Assembly: GCA_037130845.1 (NCBI GenBank)
Contig: JBAXSE010000007.1
Span: 1-64,000, forward strand
Origin: 1-14-0-10-37-14 sp037130845
GTDB taxonomy: Bacteria; Patescibacteriota; Patescibacteriia; Patescibacteriales; Patescibacteriaceae
Direction of reading: 5' to 3'
DNA length: 64,000 nt
Shown here: positions 43,161-50,117 of the stretch, in pieces
Layout of the letters: the number at the start of each line of letters is the position of its first letter
Position numbering within the stretch: position 1 is the first letter of the stretch
Notes under the pieces: model-generated
What the model was told of the DNA's origin: nothing
Seen by the model: only the letters and a program-made list of their open reading frames with translations
Database searches by the model: none
Program-made: the position numbers and the translations under genes

Positions 43161-43787
43161 ATGAAAACTAACAACGACGCACAATGCAAGTTATGCCGAG
43201 CGGCTGGCAAAAAGCTGATGCTTAAGGGCGATAAATGCGCTTCTGCCAAATGCACCATGAATTCCAACCCGACTCCTCCAGGATTCCACGGCGCCAAGCG
43301 TAAAGCCAAGGTCAGCCAGTACGGCCAGCAGTTAGCCGAAAAGCAAAAAGCCAAGAGAACCTATGGTATGCGCGAAAAGCAATTCAGATTGTTCTTCGAT
43401 CGCGCCCAGAAGAAGGGTGATGCTGGTGAAAACCTTTTCCGTATGTTGGAAATGCGTTTAGACAACGTCATCTATCGTCTCGGCTTTGCTCCGTCCCGCG
43501 CCGCTGCCCGTCAAATGGTCAGCCATGGCATGTTCTCCGTCAATACCACCAAAGTAAATATCGCGTCTTATCTGGTTAAGCCAGGAGACGTAATCAAAAT
43601 CCGCGCCAACAAACGCAAAAACAAGACTTTTGTCGACTTGGCCGAGAAGATCAAGCGCACCCAGATGCCTAGCTGGCTCAATTATGATGCTAAGGAAGAC
43701 ATCGCCAAGGTATTACACGAACCTAAGAAAGACGATTTGGACAAATCTTTGAACGCCCAAGCTATCGTCGAGTTCTATTCCAAGTAA
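43161..43787 (+). CDS. rpsD: 30S ribosomal protein S4
   Basis: A 208-residue primary-binding protein of 16S rRNA. An N-terminal four-Cys zinc module (CKLCRAAG…CASAKC) is present, followed by the S4 core (YGMREKQFRLFFDRAQKKG, LEMRLDNVIYRLGFAPSRAAARQMVSHGMFSVN) with the S4 RNA-binding domain. Order and spacing in the operon are standard. Confidence 0.97.
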   Translation: MKTNNDAQCKLCRAAGKKLMLKGDKCASAKCTMNSNPTPPGFHGAKRKAKVSQYGQQLAEKQKAKRTYGMREKQFRLFFDRAQKKGDAGENLFRMLEMRLDNVIYRLGFAPSRAAARQMVSHGMFSVNTTKVNIASYLVKPGDVIKIRANKRKNKTFVDLAEKIKRTQMPSWLNYDAKEDIAKVLHEPKKDDLDKSLNAQAIVEFYSK

Positions 43788-43833
43788 TAAACGCTTTCGA
43801 GCGTCATAAATAGCATAAAGGTAAATTAACCTT

Positions 43834-44556
43834 ATGAACACAATTGCATTAGCCAAAAATGTTGAATTTATCAAAGGCGATAAACCCAACCAGCACGTAG
43901 CAGTCGTAGAGCCTTTGTATCCTGGTTACGGTGTTACTTTGGGCAATTCTCTACGCAGAGTCTTGCTGTCATCTTTGCCTGGTACAGCTGTGATCGGTGT
44001 TAAGATTACCGGCGCAGACCATGAATTTATGGCCTTGCCGAATATCAAAGAGGACGTCTTGGAAATCGTCTTGAATCTCAAGAATTTGATTTTAAAAATT
44101 CATACCGACGAAGTAGTCAAACTGACTCTTAATATAAAAGGTGAAAAAGTCGTCACCGCCGCTGATATCGACAAGAATAGCGATGTCGAAGTCGTAAATA
44201 CCGACTTAGTCATCGCCAATATTACCGACATGGCAGGCAATCTGGAAATGGAAATCTATGCCACTCGCGGCATGGGTTACGAGACGATTGAAGCCAGAGA
44301 AAATCGCAAAAAAGAAATTGGATATATTGATGTAGATTCGATCTTTTCCCCGGTCAGATCAGTCGGCATACATGTAGAAAATACCCGCGTTGGCAAAATG
44401 ACCAACTGGGATAAGTTAACTCTTGATATTACTACCAACGGCAGTATCGACGCTCAGGAAGCATTCAAGCAATCTGTAAGAATCTTAATTGACCAGTTCA
44501 ATGCCCTGATTCACGCCGAAGACAGCGAGCCAGAAGTAGAAGTAAGCGAGGAATAA
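43834..44556 (+). CDS. rpoA: RNA polymerase alpha subunit, N-terminal domain only
   Basis: A 240-residue protein covering the alpha N-terminal domain: VVEPLYPGYGVTLGNSLRRVLLSSLPGTAV (dimerisation and beta contact), the insert domain, then VGKMTNWDKLTLDITTNGSIDAQEAFKQSVRILIDQFNAL. It ends in an acidic tail (AEDSEPEVEVSEE). Normal alpha is about 310-330 residues; the linker and the helix-hairpin-helix C-terminal domain, which binds UP elements and activators, are missing. The next gene, rplQ, starts 5 bases later with no room or frame for the lost domain. Confidence 0.95.
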   Translation: MNTIALAKNVEFIKGDKPNQHVAVVEPLYPGYGVTLGNSLRRVLLSSLPGTAVIGVKITGADHEFMALPNIKEDVLEIVLNLKNLILKIHTDEVVKLTLNIKGEKVVTAADIDKNSDVEVVNTDLVIANITDMAGNLEMEIYATRGMGYETIEARENRKKEIGYIDVDSIFSPVRSVGIHVENTRVGKMTNWDKLTLDITTNGSIDAQEAFKQSVRILIDQFNALIHAEDSEPEVEVSEE

Positions 44557-44561
44557 ATTTT

Positions 44562-44912
44562 ATGCGCCATAGAAACAAAGTAAAAACCCTGGATCGCCCC
44601 AAAGCTGCGCGCGAAATGATGCTAAGAAATCTAGCTTCTAGCATTATTATCTACGAAAAGGTCAAAACCACCGAAGCCAAGGCCAAGGTCGTCAAGCCGA
44701 TTGTAGAAAACCTCATCACCACTGCTCGCAAAGGTGATCTAACCGCTCGCCGCGCCTTGTTGGCCTATTTACCGCAGCAGTTAGCCGTCAAGAAGCTAAT
44801 GGACGTGGTTGGAGCTCGCTACAAAGATCGCCAAGGCGGCTATACTCGCATTGTCAAGCTCGGTGTTCGCGCCGGCGATGCAGCTAAGCTGGTACAGATT
44901 GAATTAGTATAA
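44562..44912 (+). CDS. rplQ: 50S ribosomal protein L17
   Basis: A 116-residue protein located near the exit tunnel. It begins MRHRNKVKTLDRPKAAREMMLRNLASSII, the L17 signature, and ends RIVKLGVRAGDAAKLVQIEL. Length and position after rpoA are standard. Confidence 0.97.
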   Translation: MRHRNKVKTLDRPKAAREMMLRNLASSIIIYEKVKTTEAKAKVVKPIVENLITTARKGDLTARRALLAYLPQQLAVKKLMDVVGARYKDRQGGYTRIVKLGVRAGDAAKLVQIELV

Positions 44913-44916
44913 CTAT

Positions 44917-45276
44917 ATGAATAAACCTTTTACCAGACAATTAGTCAAAATTGACGCGAGCGGACAGGCTATCGGCCGTTTGGCCACCAAGATTGCCATT
45001 GCTTTGCGCGGCAAAGACCAGCCAGAATACGCTCCGAATGTTGACCATGGCGCTATTGTTGAAGTCAGCAATATCGATCAGGTCAATTTTACCGGCAAAA
45101 AGCTGGATCAGAAAGTCTATCATAGCTATTCCGGCTACCCGGGCGGCTTGAAGACCCGCAAGGCTTCTGTCATTTTTCAAAATAACCCAGGAGATCTCTT
45201 AGCCAGAGCTGTCCGCGAGATGTTGCCTGACAACCGCCTACGAAACGGCATGCTTAAAAGGCTAAACATCAAGTAA
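44917..45276 (+). CDS. rplM: 50S ribosomal protein L13
   Basis: A 119-residue early-assembly protein of the 50S subunit. Signature: IDASGQAIGRLATKIAIALRGK at the N-terminus, KVYHSYSGYPGGLK in the middle, and AVREMLPDNRLRNGMLKRLNI at the end. It is somewhat shorter than the 140-residue E. coli form. It is paired with rpsI, 5 bases downstream, as usual. Confidence 0.97.
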   Translation: MNKPFTRQLVKIDASGQAIGRLATKIAIALRGKDQPEYAPNVDHGAIVEVSNIDQVNFTGKKLDQKVYHSYSGYPGGLKTRKASVIFQNNPGDLLARAVREMLPDNRLRNGMLKRLNIK

Positions 45277-45281
45277 ACCAT

Positions 45282-45719
45282 ATGACTAAAGAAGTTAAAA
45301 CAGCCGTCAAGCCTGTCAAATTGGCTACCAAAGGCAACAAATATATCGCCCAGATGGGCAAGCGCAAAACCGCTTCCGCTTCGATCCGCTTGATCGAAAA
45401 GGGGACCGGCGAAATGGTGGTTAACGGCAAAAAAGGCGAAGACTATTTCACTGAATCTGAATTTGCCTTAGCCCTTACCCCCATCAAGCTGACCGGCATG
45501 AAGGAATATGACATTTCTGTGCTAGTTACCGGTGGAGGCAAAAAGGGCCAAGCCGAGGCTATCCGCCACGGTATTGCCAAGATCCTCCTGGAAATTAACC
45601 CAGAACTCAGACCTACCCTCAAGGCCAAAGGCTGGTTGACCCGCGACGCTCGTATCAAAGAGCGCAAGAAACCAGGTCTACGCCGCGCTAGACGCGCTCC
45701 ACAGTGGTCCAAACGCTAA
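45282..45719 (+). CDS. rpsI: 30S ribosomal protein S9
   Basis: A 145-residue protein whose C-terminal tail reaches the P-site tRNA. The core MGKRKTASASIRLIEKGTGEMVVNGKKGEDYF and GQAEAIRHGIAKIL are present, and the tail ends KKPGLRRARRAPQWSKR with the conserved final Lys-Arg. About 20 Lys-rich residues are added at the front. It is the last gene of the operon. Confidence 0.97.
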   Translation: MTKEVKTAVKPVKLATKGNKYIAQMGKRKTASASIRLIEKGTGEMVVNGKKGEDYFTESEFALALTPIKLTGMKEYDISVLVTGGGKKGQAEAIRHGIAKILLEINPELRPTLKAKGWLTRDARIKERKKPGLRRARRAPQWSKR

Positions 45720-45739
45720 TACAAGCATATCTATATATC

Positions 45740-45768
45740 AAAAAATCATCCACGTTGGATGTTTTTTT
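45740..45768 (+). terminator. Terminator of the ribosomal operon
   Basis: A CATCCA-CGT-TGGATG hairpin preceded by a run of A and followed by seven T, starting 20 bases after the rpsI stop. Confidence 0.85.
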
Positions 45769-45807
45769 GTTAATATTGGCAAATTCGCTTGACATTTGAT
45801 AAATATG

Positions 45808-45899
45808 CTCCCGCAAATACAAATTATTACAAATCTATAAATAAAGTATAGCGTTTAGGTACGGATTTGTAGATTTGTAATAATTTGTATTTGTAGGAG
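45808..45899. repeat. Long inverted repeat upstream of the helicase gene
   Basis: Arms 45814-45836 and 45871-45893 are perfect 23-base inverted copies (outer end CAAATAC, inner end AAATCT), extended outward with a mismatch and wobble pairs to 45808 and 45899. The interior is 34 bases. The 307-base gap 45720-46026 otherwise holds the operon terminator and the helicase promoter. Confidence 0.75.
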
Positions 45900-45929
45900 T
45901 ATAACTGTATAGTACCCCCAGTCTAAACC

Positions 45930-45958
45930 TTGACACTTTGACTATTTTATGTTATATA
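45930..45958 (+). promoter_or_regulatory. Promoter of the helicase gene
   Basis: A perfect TTGACA (45930-45935), a 17-base spacer and TATATA (45953-45958), about 70 bases before the start codon. Confidence 0.6.
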
Positions 45959-46026
45959 GATTAACGTAAGTACATTTAAAATTTACCTAACAATAGCCAA
46001 TAATATCAACTATATAAGGACGGGTG

Positions 46027-48309
46027 ATGAACCTATTTAAAGCAGGCTCGATTGAGCTTTACGACTACCAGAAACTGGCCCTGGTGGACCTCTTGTCCGC
46101 CTTTGAGACCAGGCAGGCTGCTCTGATGGTCATGGCGACCGGATTGGGCAAGACAATTGTATCGGCTTTCTTCGCTAAAATGCAATTTTTGGCGGGCAAG
46201 CGGGGACTATTTCTCTGCCATGAAAACGACATTTTGGATCAGGCTTTCGATGAGTACCCACAAGTACTAGGCGGAAAGGCTGAACTCAAAAAGTTCTACG
46301 GCGAAGACAAAGACTGGGATGCGGATAAGGCCGATATCTTGTTTGCATCTTTTCAGTCCTTTGCCGAATGGCATATCGTCTTTAGCCAAAACCACTTCGA
46401 CTATATCATAGTCGATGAATCGCACCATGGCCAAGCGCCGACCTACAAAAAGGTGATACAATACTTTCAGCCGCAGAAATTATTAGGAATGACTGCTACG
46501 CCCAACAGAGAAGACGATCAGAATATCCGAGAGATTTTTGGACAAGAAATTGTTAATCTTTCTTTAGAAGAAGCAATCGCCAATAGCTGGTTAACGCCGA
46601 TTGAATACCACGTTTTAAACGACGATATAAACCGCGTAAAACTAAAGCAAATAGTCAAAGAAATATTAGAGGAAGGCCAACGCATCTCAATCAAACAGCT
46701 GAATGAAACAATTTTTGTTGAAGCTCGTGATCAGGAGATTGCCAATCAGATTAACAGCTTTAGCAAAGGCAAGAAGACTATCATCTTTTGCGAAAACATT
46801 AATCACACCGAAAACTTCTGCCAATTTTTGCCTGGTGCCCGCGTCTATCATTCTGATGAAAACAAACGTCGTAACCAACAGACTCTACTTGATTTTCGGC
46901 AAGGCAGATTGCAATACATTTTGACGGTAAACATGTTCAATGAAGGTATTGATATTCCTGATGCCGAAGTGATCGTCTTTCTGCGTAACACCGGTTCCGA
47001 AACAATCTTTATGCAACAATTGGGACGAGGATTACGGTTATTTGATGGCAAGAAAAAAGTAGTAGTCTTGGACTTTGTAGCCAACTGCGAGCGGCTAATA
47101 ATGATCAAAGAAATAGCGGGCAGGATTAAACGTTTTATTGGAGGAAATTTTGAGCTGAACAAGGAAAAAATGTGGGTGAGCGGTTCTGACTTTGATTTTA
47201 TCTTCAGCAATGAACAGATTGATATCTTGGCTATGTTGAACAGATTGAACGCGGAGTTTTATGCCACTTGGCAGGAAGCCAGCGAAGTTTGCAAAGCTAA
47301 TAATTTCAAAGGTTATTTGGATTACCGTGATAGATACAAGCAGATAGACCCCAGACTGCCGTCTTCGCCTAATTTTTATTACAAAGACTTAGGCTGGCCG
47401 GGTTGGAAAGAGTATCTTGGTTTCGGGCTACATTACAAGACATGGCAAGAGGCATTAGTAATCTGCAAGAAAGCGGGCTTTACCGGCTACGCCGACTATA
47501 AAAAGCGATGTCGTGAGGTCGATCCTAAGTTGTATTGCTCTCCTGATGTATCATATGAAGATTTTCCCGGATGGGATGACTATCTTGGTATAGAAACATA
47601 TTATAAGACTTGGCAAAAGGCCAGTGCAGTAGCTCAAAATATCGGTTTCACCACCATTAGAAGATTCAGGAGAGAGTGTAAACAGATTGATCCTAAACTG
47701 CATACTCTGCCAGATAAGTATTATAGCGACTTCCCAGGCTGGGAAACATTCTTAGGCATTAAGCTAAGAGATAGCAATAGAGCTGTTCTTTACGCAACAT
47801 GGCGGGAAGCCAGTGAAGTGTGTAAGCGAGAAAACTTTGCCAATCCCTATGATTATGTTCAGCGTTACAAAAAAGTAGACAAACGGTTGCCCTATAATCC
47901 AGAGCGCATCTATCCGGATTTTCCCGGTTGGGACGAATATCTAGGAGTCACTAGTTTTTTCAAAACCTGGCAAGATGCCAGAGATGTCTGCAGGAAAGCT
48001 GGTGTAACCGGAGTGCGAGATTATAATATGAGATGTAAGTCGATTGACAGCAGACTGCACTCACGGCCGTCTGCTTATTACAAGGATTTTCCTGGGTTCC
48101 TTGAATACTTTGGTTGTGATGTCAAACAGTATTATGAAACCTGGCAGGAGGCCAGCGTCGTTTGTCAGCAACATCATGTTTTATCGGTTACCGATTACGC
48201 TAAACGATACAAAGATATTGACCCAAAGCTACCCAGCGCTCCTATAGGTTTTTACCGTAACAGGGGACAGACTTGGCCCGGCTGGGACACCTTCTTGGGC
48301 AAGAAATAA
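46027..48309 (+). CDS. Superfamily II helicase with six C-terminal GW/YLG repeats
   Basis: A 760-residue protein. I use the ATG at 46027, 6 bases after AAGGA; a GTG lies one codon earlier. The N-terminal 400 residues are an SF2 helicase related to type I restriction and UvrB-like enzymes: MATGLGKT (Walker A), DESHHGQAP (motif II), MTATPNRED (III), and QQLGRGLRLF (VI). From about residue 410 to the end come six repeats of about 56 residues with the pattern TWQEAS-x-VC…DY…IDP-x-LP…Y-x-DFPGWD-x-YLG. The pattern resembles the phage-integrase repeat unit (INT_rpt), a presumed DNA-binding module. The gene is alone, with its own promoter and terminator, and no methylase or nuclease beside it. Role unknown; defence or mobile-element biology is a guess. 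Confidence 0.85.
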   Translation: MNLFKAGSIELYDYQKLALVDLLSAFETRQAALMVMATGLGKTIVSAFFAKMQFLAGKRGLFLCHENDILDQAFDEYPQVLGGKAELKKFYGEDKDWDADKADILFASFQSFAEWHIVFSQNHFDYIIVDESHHGQAPTYKKVIQYFQPQKLLGMTATPNREDDQNIREIFGQEIVNLSLEEAIANSWLTPIEYHVLNDDINRVKLKQIVKEILEEGQRISIKQLNETIFVEARDQEIANQINSFSKGKKTIIFCENINHTENFCQFLPGARVYHSDENKRRNQQTLLDFRQGRLQYILTVNMFNEGIDIPDAEVIVFLRNTGSETIFMQQLGRGLRLFDGKKKVVVLDFVANCERLIMIKEIAGRIKRFIGGNFELNKEKMWVSGSDFDFIFSNEQIDILAMLNRLNAEFYATWQEASEVCKANNFKGYLDYRDRYKQIDPRLPSSPNFYYKDLGWPGWKEYLGFGLHYKTWQEALVICKKAGFTGYADYKKRCREVDPKLYCSPDVSYEDFPGWDDYLGIETYYKTWQKASAVAQNIGFTTIRRFRRECKQIDPKLHTLPDKYYSDFPGWETFLGIKLRDSNRAVLYATWREASEVCKRENFANPYDYVQRYKKVDKRLPYNPERIYPDFPGWDEYLGVTSFFKTWQDARDVCRKAGVTGVRDYNMRCKSIDSRLHSRPSAYYKDFPGFLEYFGCDVKQYYETWQEASVVCQQHHVLSVTDYAKRYKDIDPKLPSAPIGFYRNRGQTWPGWDTFLGKK

Positions 48310-48316
48310 AAACAAG

Positions 48317-48347
48317 CCGTTTCGATATAATATCGGAGCGGTTTTTT
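48317..48347 (+). terminator. Intrinsic terminator after the helicase gene
   Basis: A 12-bp stem with G-U pairs (CCGTTTCGATAT against ATATCGGAGCGG) followed by six T. Confidence 0.75.
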
Positions 48348-48394
48348 ATTACACATATTTTTATCACAAACGTCAAGTGAGGAGGGGAGTGCAA

Positions 48395-48556
48395 AAGCTA
48401 AAAGGTAATCCGCCAGCTGGCGGAGAAAATGGAAAAGGATAATGCTGATACCTATAACCATAATTGCTTTGATATGTTTTTTATCGTATTTAAAAATAAA
48501 AAGTTAGCGCAAGCTAACTCCATACCTTTTACATTTTCGTTTTTACTTTTTAGCTT
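48395..48556. repeat. Inverted-repeat element, copy B (noncoding)
   Basis: The left arm, 48395-48439, reads AAGCTAAAAGGTAA, the 16-base palindrome TCCGCCAGCTGGCGGA (48409-48424), then GAAAATGGAAAAGGA. The right arm, 48524-48556, read on the minus strand is AAGCTAAAAAGTAA, four bases AAAC, then GAAAATGTAAAAGG. The arms are thus the same sequence except for the centre. The 84-base interior has no ORF but carries a hairpin. It shares arms and asymmetry with the copies at 57249-57713 and 59108-59283. Confidence 0.85.
48493..48519 (-). terminator. Hairpin terminator for the minus-strand small genes
   Basis: AGTTAGC-GCAA-GCTAACT (48502-48519) is a perfect 7-bp stem with a GCAA tetraloop. Read on the minus strand it is followed by TTTTTATTTTT. 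It lies inside inverted-repeat element B and would end transcripts from the minus-strand genes at 48734-51380. Confidence 0.6.
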
Positions 48557-48595
48557 ATGAGTGGGGCAGTAGTCACATCAACCAGGCATGCTATC

Positions 48596-48665
48596 GGTTG
48601 AGCACAGACGCCCCTCAACCATCACAATATGTTGTGTCGCACAATATAACTTATGCGACACAACA
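48596..48665. repeat. Two hairpins in the gap before the small membrane genes
   Basis: GGTTGAG (48596-48602) pairs with CTCAACC (48614-48620). A second, perfect 12-bp stem, TGTTGTGTCGCA (48630-48641) with TGCGACACAACA (48654-48665), has a 12-base loop. The TGTGTCGCA core of the second recurs at 48985 and 49224. This gap (48310-48733) otherwise holds element B. Confidence 0.6.
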
Positions 48666-48733
48666 GCATATAGCTCCATGTATTACCAAGTATCAATCTA
48701 TGCCAATAATAGCTTATTATCCCCTATAACAAG

Positions 48734-48910
48734 CTATTTAAAGCTACCTACGTTCAAGGCCGCGCTCTTGATGATCAAGCCCATTATGCGCAGTTCCGGC
48801 GTAAATAATAAAAATATTTTGACTGCTAGCAGGAAAAACCCTACAATCGTGATGCAAAATACGATTACAGCAAAGAAGAATACTATTTTAAAGGCTGTCT
48901 CTTGATTCAT
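48734..48910 (-). CDS. Small membrane protein (58 aa)
   Basis: On the minus strand an ATG at 48910 opens a 58-residue frame: MNQETAFKIVFFFAVIVF, then CITIVGFFLLAVKIFLLF, a hydrophobic stretch of about 30 residues long enough for one membrane helix or a hairpin, ending with RIMGLIIKSAALNVGSFK. There is no strong ribosome-binding site. It lies in line with the other minus-strand small gene and ftsQ. The hydrophobic pattern and lack of a better frame support it; no family recognised. Confidence 0.45.
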   Translation of the reverse strand: MNQETAFKIVFFFAVIVFCITIVGFFLLAVKIFLLFTPELRIMGLIIKSAALNVGSFK

Positions 48911-48984
48911 ATATAAATCTTATATTTTGGCTAATATTAAATATAATCAAAGATATAGTAGGTCAACTTTCTTATCCAATTTCA

Positions 48985-48998
48985 ATGTGTCGCAAAAT
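48985..48998. repeat. ATGTGTCGCAAAAT repeat, copy 1
   Basis: A 14-base sequence found identically at 49224-49237 and, with one change, in the hairpin at 48630-48665. It lies in the gap upstream of the 48734-48910 gene. Confidence 0.5.
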
Positions 48999-49000
48999 AA

Positions 49001-49186
49001 TTATTTAATGTTAGCCTTTTTTTCTCTCTTTATTCTTTCTTCTTCCAGGGTTATCTTACGCTGCTTTAGATATATTTTAACAGCTTCTCGAAAAGCCTTG
49101 TGGTCTGTAGTAATTATTAAGGCTAACCCTAAGCCGGTTATGACTGCTATTAATATGTAAGGGTTGTATGGCAAAGTGTTTATCAT
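49001..49186 (-). CDS. Small membrane protein (61 aa)
   Basis: A 61-residue protein with one N-terminal membrane helix (YILIAVITGLGLALIIT) followed by a highly charged helix (KIYLKQRKITLEEERIKREKKANIK). The layout, anchor plus charged coiled helix, is common in small accessory membrane proteins. It lies 52 bases downstream of the ftsQ-like gene on the same strand. No family recognised and no clear ribosome-binding site. Confidence 0.5.
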   Translation of the reverse strand: MINTLPYNPYILIAVITGLGLALIITTDHKAFREAVKIYLKQRKITLEEERIKREKKANIK

Positions 49187-49223
49187 ATTGTTGCATTACT
49201 TCTTGATCGACACGATAACAAAG

Positions 49224-49237
49224 ATGTGTCGCAAAAT
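49224..49237. repeat. ATGTGTCGCAAAAT repeat, copy 2
   Basis: Identical to 48985-48998. It lies directly after the ftsQ-like stop codon and about 38 bases upstream of the 49001-49186 gene. Confidence 0.5.
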
Positions 49238-49238
49238 A

Positions 49239-50114
49239 TTATTGATAATAGATTCGATCGCCGATTCTTAGATCGATATAACTAAGCTCATTAAATAGAT
49301 GGCCGTCAGGCAATTGGTTGCTGCGCAAAACATCTAATTTCTTGAGTTGGGTAGTTACCGGCATCTCGGTATTGAAATATAGAGTCGGACCGGCTGTCAG
49401 CTTTACCTTAAGAGCATTGATTGTGCCGTCATAAATCATCGTCCGTAAGCTGAGTCCCCGCTTGTTAACGTGTAATGTAGTATCCAGCTCTTTAGCATAG
49501 TCGAGATACTTAGCGTCAATATTTATTTTTTGCCCATTAACCAATGTTGAACCGGTATTTTCTAATAACAGCATATCTTTGGCCGGAGCATCTTTGGTCA
49601 ATATTATATCGCCGTCATGGCTGATGTAATAATAAACACTCCCCTCTTGCCATACATAATTATAATCCTTTTCGAGCAAATTGATAACAAGCTTTTGTTT
49701 CAATGGATTACGATGTATTTCTGTCGTCAACAAACGAAAATTTTTATTCAAGTCCTTATCAAGCTCTTTGACCGAAAAAAGGACCAGGCTGGTTTTGGGG
49801 ATAAAGTAGAAATACTTGCCATCAAGATGCTGCCGTACAACGTCTTGGATTGTCTGTTTGTTGAGATTTCGATTGCCGGATATCTCAATGTTCCTGATCT
49901 GCATGGGCTCAGAAAATAATATTAACCAGCAAAGCCCGGTAATGATTAAGATAAAGCAGACTAACCAAAAGGTTAATATTGCTTGTTGCTTGGAATTTGC
50001 CTGATCATGGCCCAAAAAACGGTTGCTTTTTGTACGGTCGTTTTTTCTGGGCCAAAAATCTGTTGCTCCTTTTTTTGGCTGATTTGATCGAAAGCGGCTA
50101 CGGCCTTGTCTCAT
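49239..50114 (-). CDS. ftsQ: FtsQ-like cell division protein
   Basis: A 291-residue bitopic protein. A basic cytoplasmic N-terminus (about 45 residues) leads into one membrane helix (ILTFWLVCFILIITGLCWLILF), then a POTRA domain (MQIRNIEISGNRNLNKQTIQDVVRQHLDGKYFYFIPKTSL) and the FtsQ/DivIB beta domain (RNPLKQKLVINLLEKDYNYVWQEG). FtsQ links early and late divisome proteins outside the membrane. It follows serS by 3 bases on the same strand, an unusual partner since ftsQ normally sits between mur genes and ftsA. Confidence 0.8.
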   Translation of the reverse strand: MRQGRSRFRSNQPKKGATDFWPRKNDRTKSNRFLGHDQANSKQQAILTFWLVCFILIITGLCWLILFSEPMQIRNIEISGNRNLNKQTIQDVVRQHLDGKYFYFIPKTSLVLFSVKELDKDLNKNFRLLTTEIHRNPLKQKLVINLLEKDYNYVWQEGSVYYYISHDGDIILTKDAPAKDMLLLENTGSTLVNGQKINIDAKYLDYAKELDTTLHVNKRGLSLRTMIYDGTINALKVKLTAGPTLYFNTEMPVTTQLKKLDVLRSNQLPDGHLFNELSYIDLRIGDRIYYQ

Positions 50115-50117
50115 ATG

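Noticed and set aside
47258..48306. A CRISPR array or DNA-level tandem repeat in the helicase gene
   Set aside because: The repeats are visible at protein level only; the DNA of successive units has diverged and there are no spacers.
48578..48679. A 33-codon minus-strand frame (MELYAVVSHKLYCATQH…) across the two hairpins
   Set aside because: It has no ribosome-binding site, it translates through two structured repeats, and its coding character is weak. I treat the segment as noncoding.
48588..48905. A 105-codon plus-strand frame opposite the 58-residue membrane protein
   Set aside because: Its composition is unlike a folded protein (Ser/Thr/Asn/Ile mix with no pattern), while the minus strand gives a clear hydrophobic helix.
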